A stretch of 41,514 nt of DNA from an uncultured Eubacteriales bacterium (lineage in GTDB: Bacteria > Bacillota > Clostridia > Christensenellales > Aristaeellaceae). The stretch lies in contig CACYGY010000019.1 of assembly GCA_902774025.1 (NCBI GenBank), positions 1 through 41,514 of the forward strand, in the 5' to 3' direction. The notes below the pieces were generated by a model, which was given only the letters and a program-made list of their open reading frames with translations, had not been told where the DNA came from and did not search any database. Positions 7,473 through 16,469 of this stretch are shown here, piece by piece. The position numbers and the translations under genes are program-made. The stretch's first letter is position 1. Each line of letters opens with the position of its first letter.

Positions 7473-8696
7473 TCAGAAGGCCCATCTGCCGCGGCGGAAG
7501 ACGGGAACGGTCCTGCCGTCCCGGCAGACCGCATCGATATCCAGTCCCTCATAGCCGATCATAAAGTCCACATGAATCATGGAGTCGTTGATGCCCATCT
7601 TCCGGCATTCCTCCAGCGACCGGTTCTCAAAGTCCCGGATGGTGTCGGCAAAGCCCGCCCCCAGTGCCAGATGACAGGCGGCATTCTCATCAAAGAGTGT
7701 CTCATAGAACAGCAGGCCGGACTCGGCGATCGGGGAGTTCACGGGCACCAGGGCGCACTCCCCCAGGAAGGCTGCGCCTTCGTCCATGGCAATCAGTTTT
7801 TCCAGCAGCTCCTGATTCCTTTCGGCCCGGACCTCGACCGCCTTTCCCTTTTCAAAGCGTACGGAAAAATTCTCAATCAGTTCCCCCCGCCAGGACAGAG
7901 GCCGGGTGGCAAAGACAATGCCTTCGGCCCTGCCCCGCATGGGGGAGATAAAGCATTCCTCGGTGGGGATGTTGGGATTGAAGAAAATGCCCTGCAGGCT
8001 GGTTTCGCCGCCGCCCTTGAACAGGCCCTCGGGAATCATGCCCACGGTGAGATCGGTCCCGTTGTCTCCCCTGTAGTGCAGCTCATGGATGCCCAGACCG
8101 TTGAGATAGGCGCAGCGGTCACTCAGTTCCCGGTTGTGCGCCTCCCATGCCGCCACAGGATCATCCGTCACCCGGGAGGTGAAAAGGATCATCTCCCACA
8201 GCTTTTCCACCGCCCTGGCTTTTGTCAGGCCCGGGAAAACCTTCTTCGCCCAGGCCGGGCCGGGGACCGCCGCGATGCACCACTGATCCCTGTTTTCCAT
8301 TCTGTCCATGTAGGGCTTCAGGATGGGCCACCGCTTCTGATCCGCCTCCGCCTTTTTTTCCTGGTTCATCCCCTTCAGTCCGTCGGGATCCTCGGAAATC
8401 AGATGAATCCGGCAGGGCAGGGTTTCCGCATAATGCTGCAACCGCGCGATTTCCCATTCCTCGACCCTGGCCATGTCACTCACCGTCCGGTACCGGACAT
8501 GCAGCTTCTCCAGGGGTTGACAGGAAAACTCCACCTTCACCTGCCGGGCGCCGGCTTTGTAGCATTCCTCCACCAGCAGTTCAACGAACCTGGGCTGGTC
8601 CAGGTCACAGCGGATGATGACATCCTGACCCTTCCGGATGTTGATCCCGGAGCGGGCGATGAGGCGGGCATAACGGCGAAGCAGTGAAATTTTCAT
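7473..8696 (-). CDS. Aminopeptidase, M29 family (aminopeptidase T/AmpS-like)
   Basis: A 407-residue M29 metallo-aminopeptidase that removes N-terminal amino acids from peptides in the cytoplasm, using two metal ions. Family landmarks are LLRRYARLIARSGINIRKGQ at the N-terminus, HELHYRGDNGTDLTVG in the middle, NIPTEECFISP (a ligand Glu), LGECALVP (a second ligand Glu), FDENAACHLALG and the C-terminal HVDFMIG with the last His/Asp ligands. Length is standard. The ATG at 8696 follows AGGAGAG; the frame open to 8831 is not conserved-looking. It is the first gene of the leftward run ending at the GrpB gene, 184 bp from the next. Confidence 0.92.
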   Translation of the reverse strand: MKISLLRRYARLIARSGINIRKGQDVIIRCDLDQPRFVELLVEECYKAGARQVKVEFSCQPLEKLHVRYRTVSDMARVEEWEIARLQHYAETLPCRIHLISEDPDGLKGMNQEKKAEADQKRWPILKPYMDRMENRDQWCIAAVPGPAWAKKVFPGLTKARAVEKLWEMILFTSRVTDDPVAAWEAHNRELSDRCAYLNGLGIHELHYRGDNGTDLTVGMIPEGLFKGGGETSLQGIFFNPNIPTEECFISPMRGRAEGIVFATRPLSWRGELIENFSVRFEKGKAVEVRAERNQELLEKLIAMDEGAAFLGECALVPVNSPIAESGLLFYETLFDENAACHLALGAGFADTIRDFENRSLEECRKMGINDSMIHVDFMIGYEGLDIDAVCRDGRTVPVFRRGRWAF

Positions 8697-9160
8697 ACGG
8701 TTCTCTCCTGTCTCTTCTTTGTGGAGTCCATCATAAGGGTTTTCCCGGGCCCGTGCAAGGGGGAGCGCCACGTCCCTGATCAGGGCCGCTTCCTTCCCCC
8801 GCCTCCCCCGGCTGGATGTGACGATGTTCATACGATGCGAACCTCCGGACGTGAAGGAGAAGAAGACTGTCAGGATGGCCTTGCACTTTGGGACAGGAAG
8901 GCTGACCTTCGCGGCAGATAAAGGATCACGTCCTGCCGGTGTGTCCGTTCGTCAGATGTGAACGGAAAAGCTTATGACCGTGGGATCCAGGCTTTGGGTA
9001 CGAACGTTTTATGAGCATCTGCGCGGATCCTTCATGAAAAGGTTCTGAGGGATCAGAGTCTCATGAAAACTTGACAGAAACGCCGGAATGCAGGTAATCA
9101 AAATGGGAATTTTATAGGTGCTGGAAACAGAAAATGAACGTGTAAAGGAGCGTACCGTAA
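8697..9160. other. Divergent intergenic region
   Basis: This region separates the leftward aminopeptidase from the rightward nucleotidase gene. The left 200 bp are G+C rich without recognisable coding content; the right part turns A+T rich and holds the nucleotidase promoter. TCATGAAAA occurs twice (near 9032 and 9061), a short direct repeat of unknown meaning. No RNA gene was recognised. Confidence 0.4.
9071..9100 (+). promoter_or_regulatory. Probable sigma-A promoter of the 5'-nucleotidase gene
   Basis: A perfect -35 TTGACA (9071-9076) is followed after 18 bp by TAATCA (9095-9100), a moderate -10. The gene starts at 9161 after AAAGGAG (9144-9150), leaving a leader of about 55 nt. Confidence 0.5.
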
Positions 9161-10828
9161 ATGAAAAAAATGCTTGCATGGATGCTGATCCTGGCGATGT
9201 GCATGACGGGCCCGGCAATTGCCGAAAACGCGGAACAGGCAAAGCTTCAGCAGGACGTACTGGTGCTGTTTACCAGCGATGTTCACTGCGCCGTCGATCA
9301 GGGCTTTGGCTATATCGGCCTGAAAGCCATAAAGGACGTGGAGGAGAAAGCAGGGAACCATGTCCTGCTGGTGGACAACGGCGATTCCATACAGGGCGAA
9401 CCGATGGGTCTGGTGACGAAGGGCGAGATGAACATCGGGCTGATGAATGCCATGGGCTACGATATCGCCATTCCCGGTAACCATGAGTTCGATTACGGCA
9501 TGGATCGCTTCCTGGAACTGGCTGCCATGGCGGAATTCCCCTATATCAGCTGCAATTTCAACAGGCAGGGCATGCTGGTGTTTGATCCTTACATCATCAG
9601 GGAATTTGACGGCGTGAAGATAGCCTTTGTGGGCGTGACCACGCCGAAAACCCTGATCACTTCATCACCCCGTTATTTCCAGAATGACAAAGGAGAATTC
9701 ATCTACGGCTTCCTTCAGGATGAGACGGGTGAAAGCGTGTATAACGCGGTACAGAAGGCCGTGGACAGTGCCCGGGCGAAAGGCGCGCAGTACGTGATCG
9801 TTATGGGGCATATGGGAAATGACAGTGCCAGCATGCCCTGGACATACGCGGATGTGATTGCCCACACCAGCGGGATCGATGCATTCCTGGACGGGCACAG
9901 CCATGACTGGGACAAGGTGGTCATGAAGAATAAGGACGGCGATGACGTGGTACGGCAGGCGTGCGGCACGCAACTGTATGGCGTCGGCTGGCTCAGGATC
10001 AGCGCGAAGGACGGCAAGGTGGATACAGGCCTTTATTCCTGGGGAAACAGTGTTTCCGCTCCCGATCTGCTGGGCCTTGACAACGCAATGACGGACGTCG
10101 TGGGAAAGGCTTTCAGCGAAGCAAAGGAGCTGCTGGCTGCAGTTGTGGCCACTTCATCCGTTGACCTGTGCATCCATGACCCCAATGCATTTGATGAAAT
10201 CGGCATGCCGATCCGTATTGTGCGCCGTGCGGAAACAAACATGGGGGATCTGTGCGCGGATGCCATGCTGGATTCGTCCGGTGCAGACATCGCCTTTATC
10301 AGCGGAGGCTGCGTGCGCGCGGATATTCCCAGGGGCGATATCACCATCAATGACATCCTGAGGGTCCATCCCTACGGGAATATGCTCACGGTCATCGAGG
10401 TGACCGGTCAGCAGATGCTGGACGCGCTGGAATGGGGCTGCCGCGCCGTACCTCAGGAGAGCGGCGCTTTCCCGCAGGTCGCGGGCCTGACCTTTGAGAT
10501 TCATACGTACATTGACAGTTCCTGCACGCAGGACGACACAGGTCTGTTCACAGGTGTAGCCGGTGAGTATCGGGTCAGAAACGTCATGGTGGGCGGCGAA
10601 CCCCTGGATCCGGAAAAGACCTACTCGCTGGCTTCCGCCAATTATCTGCTGCTCGACCGCGGTGACGGCTATGCCATGTTTGACGGATGTCCCGTGCTTC
10701 AGGATTCCGTCAAGCTGGATATCCAGGTGCTGGCCGAATACATCATCGATACACTCGGCGGCATCATTGGCGCTGAATACGCCAGTCCCTACGGGCAGGG
10801 GCGAATTGTGGCTGTTGAAGCGAAGTAG
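9161..10828 (+). CDS. Secreted 5'-nucleotidase / 2',3'-cyclic phosphodiesterase
   Basis: A 555-residue exported phosphatase that releases phosphate and nucleosides from extracellular nucleotides. A signal peptide (MKKMLAWMLILAMCMTGPAIA) probably ends near residue 21. The metallophosphatase domain (about 33-290) has SDVH (39-42), DNGD (72-75), GNHE (106-109), VMGHMGND and DGHSHDWDK, giving the full two-metal site. The C-terminal 5'-nucleotidase domain (about 340-530) has NMGDLCADAML, FISGGCVRADI and the LRVHPYGNML substrate loop. No LPXTG or repeat anchor follows, so the protein is released or held non-covalently. It is monocistronic, with a promoter at 9071 and a terminator at 10871. Phosphate control is plausible, but no PhoP box was recognised. 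Confidence 0.93.
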   Translation: MKKMLAWMLILAMCMTGPAIAENAEQAKLQQDVLVLFTSDVHCAVDQGFGYIGLKAIKDVEEKAGNHVLLVDNGDSIQGEPMGLVTKGEMNIGLMNAMGYDIAIPGNHEFDYGMDRFLELAAMAEFPYISCNFNRQGMLVFDPYIIREFDGVKIAFVGVTTPKTLITSSPRYFQNDKGEFIYGFLQDETGESVYNAVQKAVDSARAKGAQYVIVMGHMGNDSASMPWTYADVIAHTSGIDAFLDGHSHDWDKVVMKNKDGDDVVRQACGTQLYGVGWLRISAKDGKVDTGLYSWGNSVSAPDLLGLDNAMTDVVGKAFSEAKELLAAVVATSSVDLCIHDPNAFDEIGMPIRIVRRAETNMGDLCADAMLDSSGADIAFISGGCVRADIPRGDITINDILRVHPYGNMLTVIEVTGQQMLDALEWGCRAVPQESGAFPQVAGLTFEIHTYIDSSCTQDDTGLFTGVAGEYRVRNVMVGGEPLDPEKTYSLASANYLLLDRGDGYAMFDGCPVLQDSVKLDIQVLAEYIIDTLGGIIGAEYASPYGQGRIVAVEAK

Positions 10829-10870
10829 GGACAGGGCCGGACTCCATTCGTTCACCTGTCCCCGAAGGAT

Positions 10871-10902
10871 ACAGGCCGGCCGTCATGGCCGGCCTGTTTT
10901 TT
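10871..10902 (+). terminator. Rho-independent terminator after the 5'-nucleotidase gene
   Basis: An 11-bp perfect stem, ACAGGCCGGCC / GGCCGGCCTGT, with a GTCAT loop is followed by six T residues. It lies 42 bp after the stop codon. Confidence 0.9.
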
Positions 10903-11364
10903 CCGCGGGACAGTCCGCGTGTTTCCGTTTCCCATACCACGGTATCCTCTGCATTGAAATCCTCCGGTTCGATATCCGGGTCGTCACGGCTGCCGCCGTC
11001 AGGTCGCAGTCCGGCATCCTTTTGAGAATACTCAACTTCATACGCCCCGGGAATCATCCATGCTCCGGATCCGGCCCGGCCGCAGGAACGGTCACGAAAC
11101 GAACGGGGCATTTTTCCGGGGCGGTTTTTTCGACGTACAATTCCGGCATCCCTTCCCCGAGCCCTGACCATGGCTTTTATCTTTCCGGCCCATCCATGTT
11201 CCCCGATATCCCCTTCCACCGGCCTGCCTGACGTCCCGTCATGCTTCTCAGGGCCGGGCCTGCGGAGCCGTGGTGCCGGCACGGTTGGCTTCCTTTTTCC
11301 TGCTTTGCCTTCGGAGGGAAACTGCACTGCTCCGGAATCCTGTTTCCGGCCATCCCGGTTTTTT
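10903..11364. other. Gene-free stretch, possibly decayed coding sequence
   Basis: No gene can be supported. A minus-strand frame (up to 187 codons) covers it but runs into the end of the nucleotidase gene and through its terminator. Short segments in two frames look protein-like (AYEVEYSQKDAGL; EGMPELYVEKTAPEK), so a frameshifted remnant is possible. Confidence 0.35.
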
Positions 11365-12141
11365 CTAGCCGTTTATGTTCCTTACGGCCTCGGTGAGCAT
11401 TCCGCTGATGATCCGCGCGTCCTGGGCAATGGTCATCCACTGTATGCCGCGGCTGAGCAGTTCCTCGCAGGAACGCCTTGACGGACCGGCGCAGGAACCG
11501 CAGTATTTCCCGTTTTCACGGGCCAGCCTGCTCACCCTGCGCTGCACATCGGCGATGATCCGATCCTTCTCTTCCGGCTTCACATCCGTCATGGACATGC
11601 CCAGGTCAGCGGGCCCTATGAATAATGACTGATATCCCGGCACACCGGCAATGGCCTCAAGATGGCTGACCGCCTCCATGCTCTCGATCTGAAGAATCTT
11701 CCACACCTCGTCCCTGGCCACTTTCAGATATTCCGCTTCATTATCGATACCGTACCGAATGGCGCGCAGAGGTCCAATCCCGCGCTTTCCGCCATCTGCA
11801 GGATAGGTACAGGCCTCAACAGCCTGCCGCGCAATTTCAGGCGTATTGACAAAGGGGAAAATGATCCCGTCCGGTCCCATGTCCAGAATACTCTTGACCT
11901 GATCGTATTCCACACCCGGAACGCGCACAAATGCACAGGCACCGGCAGACTGCGCTGCAAGCACATGATGATAGATCTCGCGCCGGTCCATCATTCCGTG
12001 TTCGGAATCGATCCAGACAAAGTCACAGCCGGAAAACCCGACGATTTCACTCACAGACGAGTCAGCCAGTAAAACGAACACGCCGATGACCGGTCTGCCC
12101 CGGCTGATTTTTTCAGACAGTTTTGCAAGCCTCGGATTCAC
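11365..12141 (-). CDS. HpcH/HpaI-family class II aldolase (2-keto-3-deoxy-sugar-acid type)
   Basis: A metal-dependent pyruvate aldolase, family of HpaI, RhmA and GarL, that cleaves 2-keto-3-deoxy acids to pyruvate and an aldehyde. Counting from the ATG at 12150, the catalytic set is complete: H51 in DSEHG, R76 in VRVPG, E156 in ILQIES and D182 in GPADLGMSM (metal ligands E156/D182). Length (about 258) is typical. AAGGAG abuts the ATG at 12150 with no spacing, whereas the in-frame GTG at 12141 sits 9 bp downstream of it, so I chose the GTG. The gene stands alone between two gene-free stretches. Substrate (deoxy-rhamnonate, -fuconate or an aromatic acid) cannot be fixed by sequence. Confidence 0.88.
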   Translation of the reverse strand: MNPRLAKLSEKISRGRPVIGVFVLLADSSVSEIVGFSGCDFVWIDSEHGMMDRREIYHHVLAAQSAGACAFVRVPGVEYDQVKSILDMGPDGIIFPFVNTPEIARQAVEACTYPADGGKRGIGPLRAIRYGIDNEAEYLKVARDEVWKILQIESMEAVSHLEAIAGVPGYQSLFIGPADLGMSMTDVKPEEKDRIIADVQRRVSRLARENGKYCGSCAGPSRRSCEELLSRGIQWMTIAQDARIISGMLTEAVRNING

Positions 12142-12525
12142 TGGAAACATCTCCTTTCAGATTCTTCTTCAGCACAGCCATCCTGCACTGTTCCGAAGCA
12201 GCAGCCCCCGGATCGGGGCTGGTTCCGTCCGCACCATCGGATGCAGGCCGCAGAAACTCTGTCACGCCTCTCCCCGATGGCGGAAAACGCTTTCCCGTTC
12301 CGGCCTGCCGCCGCTCCGGATCTCCTGAAATCAACAAGGGTGCTGTTTCAGGATTCCGGCAGCTGTGCAACGTCAAAGGGCAGATCCGGAAAACCGGGTC
12401 TGCCTTTCTCCGGTTCAGGGCCGGCGATGAGAAGGATGAAAACTTACGCGGGTACCCGGTCCGGGCTGTCCATGCGGGACAGGGAGAGCGTGCTCCGGGA
12501 CGCCAGAGACCGGAGGATGGGATGG
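12142..12525. other. Gene-free stretch
   Basis: G+C-rich sequence between two leftward genes with overlapping low-quality frames on both strands and no recognisable domain. The ribosome site of the aldolase gene (AAGGAG, RC of 12151-12156) is at its left edge. No terminator for the GH31 gene was recognised. Confidence 0.4.
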
Positions 12526-14667
12526 TTACGGGCAGAGCATTTCCGAGGTCTGCTGCGAGCCATCCGGGAATATGGTACGCACCGTCACCTTCCCCGTTTC
12601 CGGCACCGTTCCCACGGCCGGCCCCAGGGTGAGCCTTTTCTCACGCTCCGAGTAGTGCATGGGGATCGCAAACCCTTCGCCGTATCCGTCCCCCTCGTCG
12701 TTCCTGTAAAGGAATTCCCCGTCCGCCCCGCTGTACACCAGGATTTCCGCGGGAAGGGCCGGAAGATCCGCCGCGCACCTGGCCTGCCCTGCCACGGGCA
12801 GAATGCTCCCCGCGCGGACAAACACCGGAAAGCGGTCCATGGGGGTGGGCACCGTGACCTTTCCTCCCCCCGGGAAGAAAGCGGAGGAAAACAGATCGTA
12901 CCAGCCGCCCGCAGGCAGGATCACCTCCGTCCTGTCCCCGCCCTCCTTCAGCGGACGCGTCACGGGCTTCACCAGCAGCGCATCCCCCAGCATGTACTGA
13001 TCGCAGAGGGGATGGAGTGCCTTTTCCTCCGGGAAGGCGGTCATCATCGCCCGCATCATGGGAAGCCCGTCTGCGCAGGACTGAGCCGCGGCTGAATAGA
13101 GATAGGGAAGCAGACGGTAGCGCAGGGCGATGGTGTCCCGCAATATGCCGTATTCAGTGCTGCCTTCATCCCCGAACTGCCAGGGTTCCCTGGGGGTATC
13201 CGTCCCGTGGGAGCGGAACACCGGGAGCATGGAGCCGAACTGGAACCAGCGGATATACAGTTCCCTGTAAGCCGGGTCCTTCACCCCCTCCGGATAATCC
13301 CCCCGGCAGAACCAGACCCGGCCGGGCCTGACAAAGAAGGCTCCGATGTCCATCGTCCACCAGGCAAGACCGCTGGAGGCCGCCTTGATCCCCTCCGTCA
13401 CCTGACAGGCCAGCACGTCCCAGCGGGCCGACACATCCCCGGACCACAGGATCGCCCCCACGGAGGCGGAGGAGGGGCCGCCGCTCCTGGAGAGGAACAC
13501 CGGCCTCTTTTCCGGGAAATCCCTTCTCCACCGCTCGCTCAGCCCCTGCAGGTGCACTTCGCCGTAATCGTTCATCACCGCGGGATCCATGCGCAGTTCA
13601 GAGGTTTCCGTCAGCAGCCGCATCCGTTCATCCGCATCCCGCTTTTCCGTCCCGCACCAGTCCGGGTCCGTAATGGGCTCACAGCTGTCGCACCACAGGG
13701 CGTCCGTTCCCCCGTCCATCCAGTGGCGCCGGCACTGCTTCCAGTACAGGTCCTGCGCCGCGGGGGAGAAGGCGTCATAGATCTGACTGCCGGGCAGGAA
13801 CGCCCCGGCTTTTTCCATCTCCTCACAGTCCTGTCCGGCTGCCATGTTGGGCCATACGGAAACCATGAAATGCGTGTTCATGCCGTGGAGTTTTTCCACC
13901 ATCCCGGGGATGTCCGGAAAGCGCTCCGGGTCCGGATTCTTGTCCCCCCAGCATCCCTCCCGCCAGGTGAGCCAGTCCAGCACGATACAGTCCAGCCCCA
14001 GGCCCCGCCGCCGGAACTCCTCCGCCGTGCGGATCACCTCCTCCGCCGTCCTGTAGCGCTCCCTGGACTGGATATAGCCGTAGGCCCACCTGGGCAGCAG
14101 CGCCGGACGGCCCACATGGGCCATGAAGCGCCTGAGCACCTCAGCACAGTCCTTCCCGCTGAAGACCACATAGGACACCGTGTCCGCCGCGTCCAGGCGG
14201 AAGGTGAACCCGTTTCCCTCCCCCCGGTAGCGCATGGCGCAGCCCGCCTCGATGTACAGTCCCCATCCTTCGCTGCTCAGCAGGAAGGGGACGGAGATGA
14301 TCATGTTGTGCTGATAGAGCCGCTCCTCCCCCCGGGCATAGTCAAAGACCCCGTCCTCGTGCTGGCCCAGGCCCGTGAGCACCTGTCCCTCCCCGCAGGC
14401 AAAACGCAGAAGGACCCTGTGGCTTGTCCGCACCCTTTCCCTGTCCTCCCCTTCAAAGACGACCACTTCCCCGTTGGCCGTCTGCTTCACCTCCCCTATT
14501 TCCCCGGAGGGCTTCAGACGGTACACAGGCCTGTCCGTCACCTCAAAGCCTGTCTGCTTCAGGAATGCCCCGTCTCCCTTTTCAAAGACAATGGGCGAAA
14601 AAGACTTCACGTCCCCGCTCTCAAGGAAAATCCTTGTCACGCCCTCTGCCAGTACGGTTCTTTTCAT
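12526..14667 (-). CDS. Glycoside hydrolase family 31 (alpha-xylosidase/alpha-glucosidase type)
   Basis: A 713-residue cytoplasmic GH31 enzyme that retains configuration while cleaving terminal alpha-linked xylose, glucose or galactose. The N-terminal beta-sandwich (about 1-180) precedes the TIM barrel: AYGYIQSRERY (196-206), DCIVLDWLTW (226-235), the catalytic nucleophile D327 in ALWCDSCEP, SRSGG (393-397) and acid/base D411 in LWSGDV. No signal peptide is present. The start at 14667 follows GGAAAGG; frames extending to 14835 would run into the promoter region of the divergent LacI gene. YicI/XylS-like features and the neighbouring glycosidases favour an alpha-xylosidase, which is an inference. 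The divergent regulator at 14857 probably controls it. Confidence 0.9.
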   Translation of the reverse strand: MKRTVLAEGVTRIFLESGDVKSFSPIVFEKGDGAFLKQTGFEVTDRPVYRLKPSGEIGEVKQTANGEVVVFEGEDRERVRTSHRVLLRFACGEGQVLTGLGQHEDGVFDYARGEERLYQHNMIISVPFLLSSEGWGLYIEAGCAMRYRGEGNGFTFRLDAADTVSYVVFSGKDCAEVLRRFMAHVGRPALLPRWAYGYIQSRERYRTAEEVIRTAEEFRRRGLGLDCIVLDWLTWREGCWGDKNPDPERFPDIPGMVEKLHGMNTHFMVSVWPNMAAGQDCEEMEKAGAFLPGSQIYDAFSPAAQDLYWKQCRRHWMDGGTDALWCDSCEPITDPDWCGTEKRDADERMRLLTETSELRMDPAVMNDYGEVHLQGLSERWRRDFPEKRPVFLSRSGGPSSASVGAILWSGDVSARWDVLACQVTEGIKAASSGLAWWTMDIGAFFVRPGRVWFCRGDYPEGVKDPAYRELYIRWFQFGSMLPVFRSHGTDTPREPWQFGDEGSTEYGILRDTIALRYRLLPYLYSAAAQSCADGLPMMRAMMTAFPEEKALHPLCDQYMLGDALLVKPVTRPLKEGGDRTEVILPAGGWYDLFSSAFFPGGGKVTVPTPMDRFPVFVRAGSILPVAGQARCAADLPALPAEILVYSGADGEFLYRNDEGDGYGEGFAIPMHYSEREKRLTLGPAVGTVPETGKVTVRTIFPDGSQQTSEMLCP

Positions 14668-14856
14668 ACGCCTTTCCTTTCCCGGCCAAAGCCGCTGTCC
14701 TTTCTTCAGAGAATACTTCATTTCTTTCTGTCCCCAAAGAGGTGTCCCGTATTGCGCCCACAGGGGGCGGTGCGCTAAAATAAATATGGTTTTTCCATGC
14801 CGGGAGACCGCATCCCTCCCGGAATTGCCCAACATCCCATGTCAGGAGGACACGCG

Positions 14857-15876
14857 ATGGCTGCGACCATGAAGGATCTTTCCCGGGAGACCGGCCTGGG
14901 CCTGGCAACGATCTCCAAATACTTCAACGGCGGTACCGTCCGGGAAAAAAACAGGCTGCTCATCGACGCGGCCGTCAAGAAGCTGCACTATGTCCCCAAT
15001 GAAGTGGCCCGCAGCCTGAAGACGCAGCATTCCCGGGTCATCGGGGTGGTGATCCCCGAGCTGAGCAACGCCTTCATCACCTCCATCATTTCCTCCATGG
15101 AGGATATCCTGCGCAAGAAGGATTACGCGGTCATCGTCTGCGACTGCCGCAGTGACGCGAAGCGGGAGAAGGACGCGGTGGAGTTCCTCCTCCACCGCCG
15201 GGTGGACGGGCTGATCAACATGGCCACCGACATGACGGGCACGCATCTGCGCTCCGCCCTGAATGCCGGGATTCCGGTGCTGCTCATCGACCGTCTCATC
15301 GACGGGCTCCGGGGGCGGGTCAGCGCCGTGGTCATCGACAATGTCCACGCGGCCAACCAGGCCGTGCGGAAGCTCACCGCCCTTGGCCACCGGCAGATCG
15401 GCATTATCCTGGGCAGCCCGAACCTGTACACCACCAACCAGCGCCTGGTGGGCTACCTCAACGCCCTGGAGGAGGCCGGGATCCGCTCGGAGGAGGAATA
15501 CATCCGTTACGGGGACTATACCATGGACGGGGGATACCAGGCGGTCCTGGACCTGCTGAAACTGAAGCGCCGGCCCTCCGCCCTGTTCGTCACCAACTTT
15601 GAAATGACCCTGGGGGCAATGCTGGCCCTGCAGCACAGAAAGCTCCGCGTCCCGGAGGATCTGTCGGTGATCGGGTTTGACAAGCTGGAGCTTTTCGGCG
15701 AGATCTTCCCGGACCTGACCCTGATCCGTCAGCCCCAGCTGAGCATCGGCCGGGAAGCCGCCAATCTCATGCTGGACCTTCTGGGGGGCAGCGAAAAGGT
15801 CATCCACCGCATCGTGACATTGAGCACCGAACTGACAGAGGGCCACTCCATCCGTCCCCTGCGGGAGGGCGTCTGA
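14857..15876 (+). CDS. LacI-family transcriptional regulator
   Basis: A 339-residue regulator. The N-terminal helix-turn-helix (MKDLSRETGLGLATISKYFNG) and hinge helix (VPNEVARSLK) bind DNA; the periplasmic-binding-like core starts at HSRVIGVVIPELSNAF and contains VIGFDKLEL near the C-terminal lobe, so a sugar or sugar phosphate is the expected effector. I chose the ATG at 14857, which has CAGGAGG 8 bp upstream, over an ATG at 14797. It diverges from the GH31 gene across 189 bp. It is the only transcription factor inside the sugar locus and so a candidate reader of the CGAAACGTTTCG operators at 31161-36187, although none is seen at its own promoter. A terminator follows. Confidence 0.92.
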   Translation: MAATMKDLSRETGLGLATISKYFNGGTVREKNRLLIDAAVKKLHYVPNEVARSLKTQHSRVIGVVIPELSNAFITSIISSMEDILRKKDYAVIVCDCRSDAKREKDAVEFLLHRRVDGLINMATDMTGTHLRSALNAGIPVLLIDRLIDGLRGRVSAVVIDNVHAANQAVRKLTALGHRQIGIILGSPNLYTTNQRLVGYLNALEEAGIRSEEEYIRYGDYTMDGGYQAVLDLLKLKRRPSALFVTNFEMTLGAMLALQHRKLRVPEDLSVIGFDKLELFGEIFPDLTLIRQPQLSIGREAANLMLDLLGGSEKVIHRIVTLSTELTEGHSIRPLREGV

Positions 15877-15936
15877 GACGGGAACAGGGCCGTGCCCGCA
15901 CGCTCCTGTTCCCCGGGCTTTCCGTCAGACAAGTTT

Positions 15937-15977
15937 CCCCCTGGTTCCTGAAGCGTGAACCAGGGGGCTGTTTTTTT
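15937..15977 (+). terminator. Rho-independent terminator after the LacI-family gene
   Basis: An 11-bp perfect stem CCCCCTGGTTC / GAACCAGGGGG with a 9-nt loop is followed by CTG and seven T residues. Another inverted repeat (GGGAACAG/CTGTTCCC, about 15880-15914) lies just before it. The stem may also slow converging transcripts from the leftward operon ending at 16019. Confidence 0.88.
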
Positions 15978-16018
15978 CCGTACCGATCCGGAATCTCCCG
16001 GACGCAGCCTTCCGCGTC

Positions 16019-16447
16019 CTATTTCACAACGCCCTTTTTCAGAATGATATTGGCGTACAGTGCCGTCTCGCCGGTGGCGATGCAGGCGTAGCACTTCGCA
16101 CCCCGGGGATAGAACTCCGTTTTCTGCACCGCTTCCTCCCGCAGTCCCGCCTCCTCGTACTTTCCCCCGATCCTGCGGTAAACATCCCAGATCTCCGGTT
16201 TGTAGGGATCTCCCGGCAGCACTGCCATGAGGACCGTGGGATGCTCCACATAGGCATCCAGGGGGAAGAACTGCAGGACCGCGTCCAGGATCTCCGGAAT
16301 CCCGTGGCCGTCCAGGCGCACGCAGCGCTCCGGACAGCCCAGTTTGGGATAATTCCCGTCACAGATGAGCAGCTCATCCCCGTGACCCATTTCCATGAGG
16401 ATCTTCAGCAGCTCCGGTGTCAGAATGGAAGGGATTCCCTTGAGCAT
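16019..16447 (-). CDS. fucU: RbsD/FucU-family sugar mutarotase
   Basis: A 142-residue mutarotase of the FucU branch, which interconverts sugar anomers (L-fucose in the best known case; related activity on other sugars). The start MLKGIPSILTPELLKILMEMGHGDE, catalytic H22 and D24, CDGNYP, and the C-terminal YACIATGETALYANIILKKG are typical. Length matches FucU, not the slightly shorter RbsD. It is the last gene of a leftward operon (aldolase, FGGY kinase, GatD-like dehydrogenase, aldo/keto reductase, this gene), 22 bp after the reductase, with GAGAGGAGG before the ATG. Supplying the right anomer or the open-chain form to the aldo/keto reductase would fit this position. Confidence 0.88.
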   Translation of the reverse strand: MLKGIPSILTPELLKILMEMGHGDELLICDGNYPKLGCPERCVRLDGHGIPEILDAVLQFFPLDAYVEHPTVLMAVLPGDPYKPEIWDVYRRIGGKYEEAGLREEAVQKTEFYPRGAKCYACIATGETALYANIILKKGVVK

Positions 16448-16469
16448 TTCGCCCGCCTCCTCTCAATCC

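Noticed and set aside
8990..9012. CGAACGTTTTA upstream of the 5'-nucleotidase as a sixth copy of the LacI-type operator
   Set aside because: One A is missing in the left half, so spacing is wrong. It lies away from the sugar locus and about 60 bp upstream of the promoter.
10764..11327. 187-codon minus-strand frame after the 5'-nucleotidase gene
   Set aside because: It overlaps the nucleotidase 3' end and its terminator, has no good ribosome site and no recognisable domain. Recorded only as possible decayed sequence.
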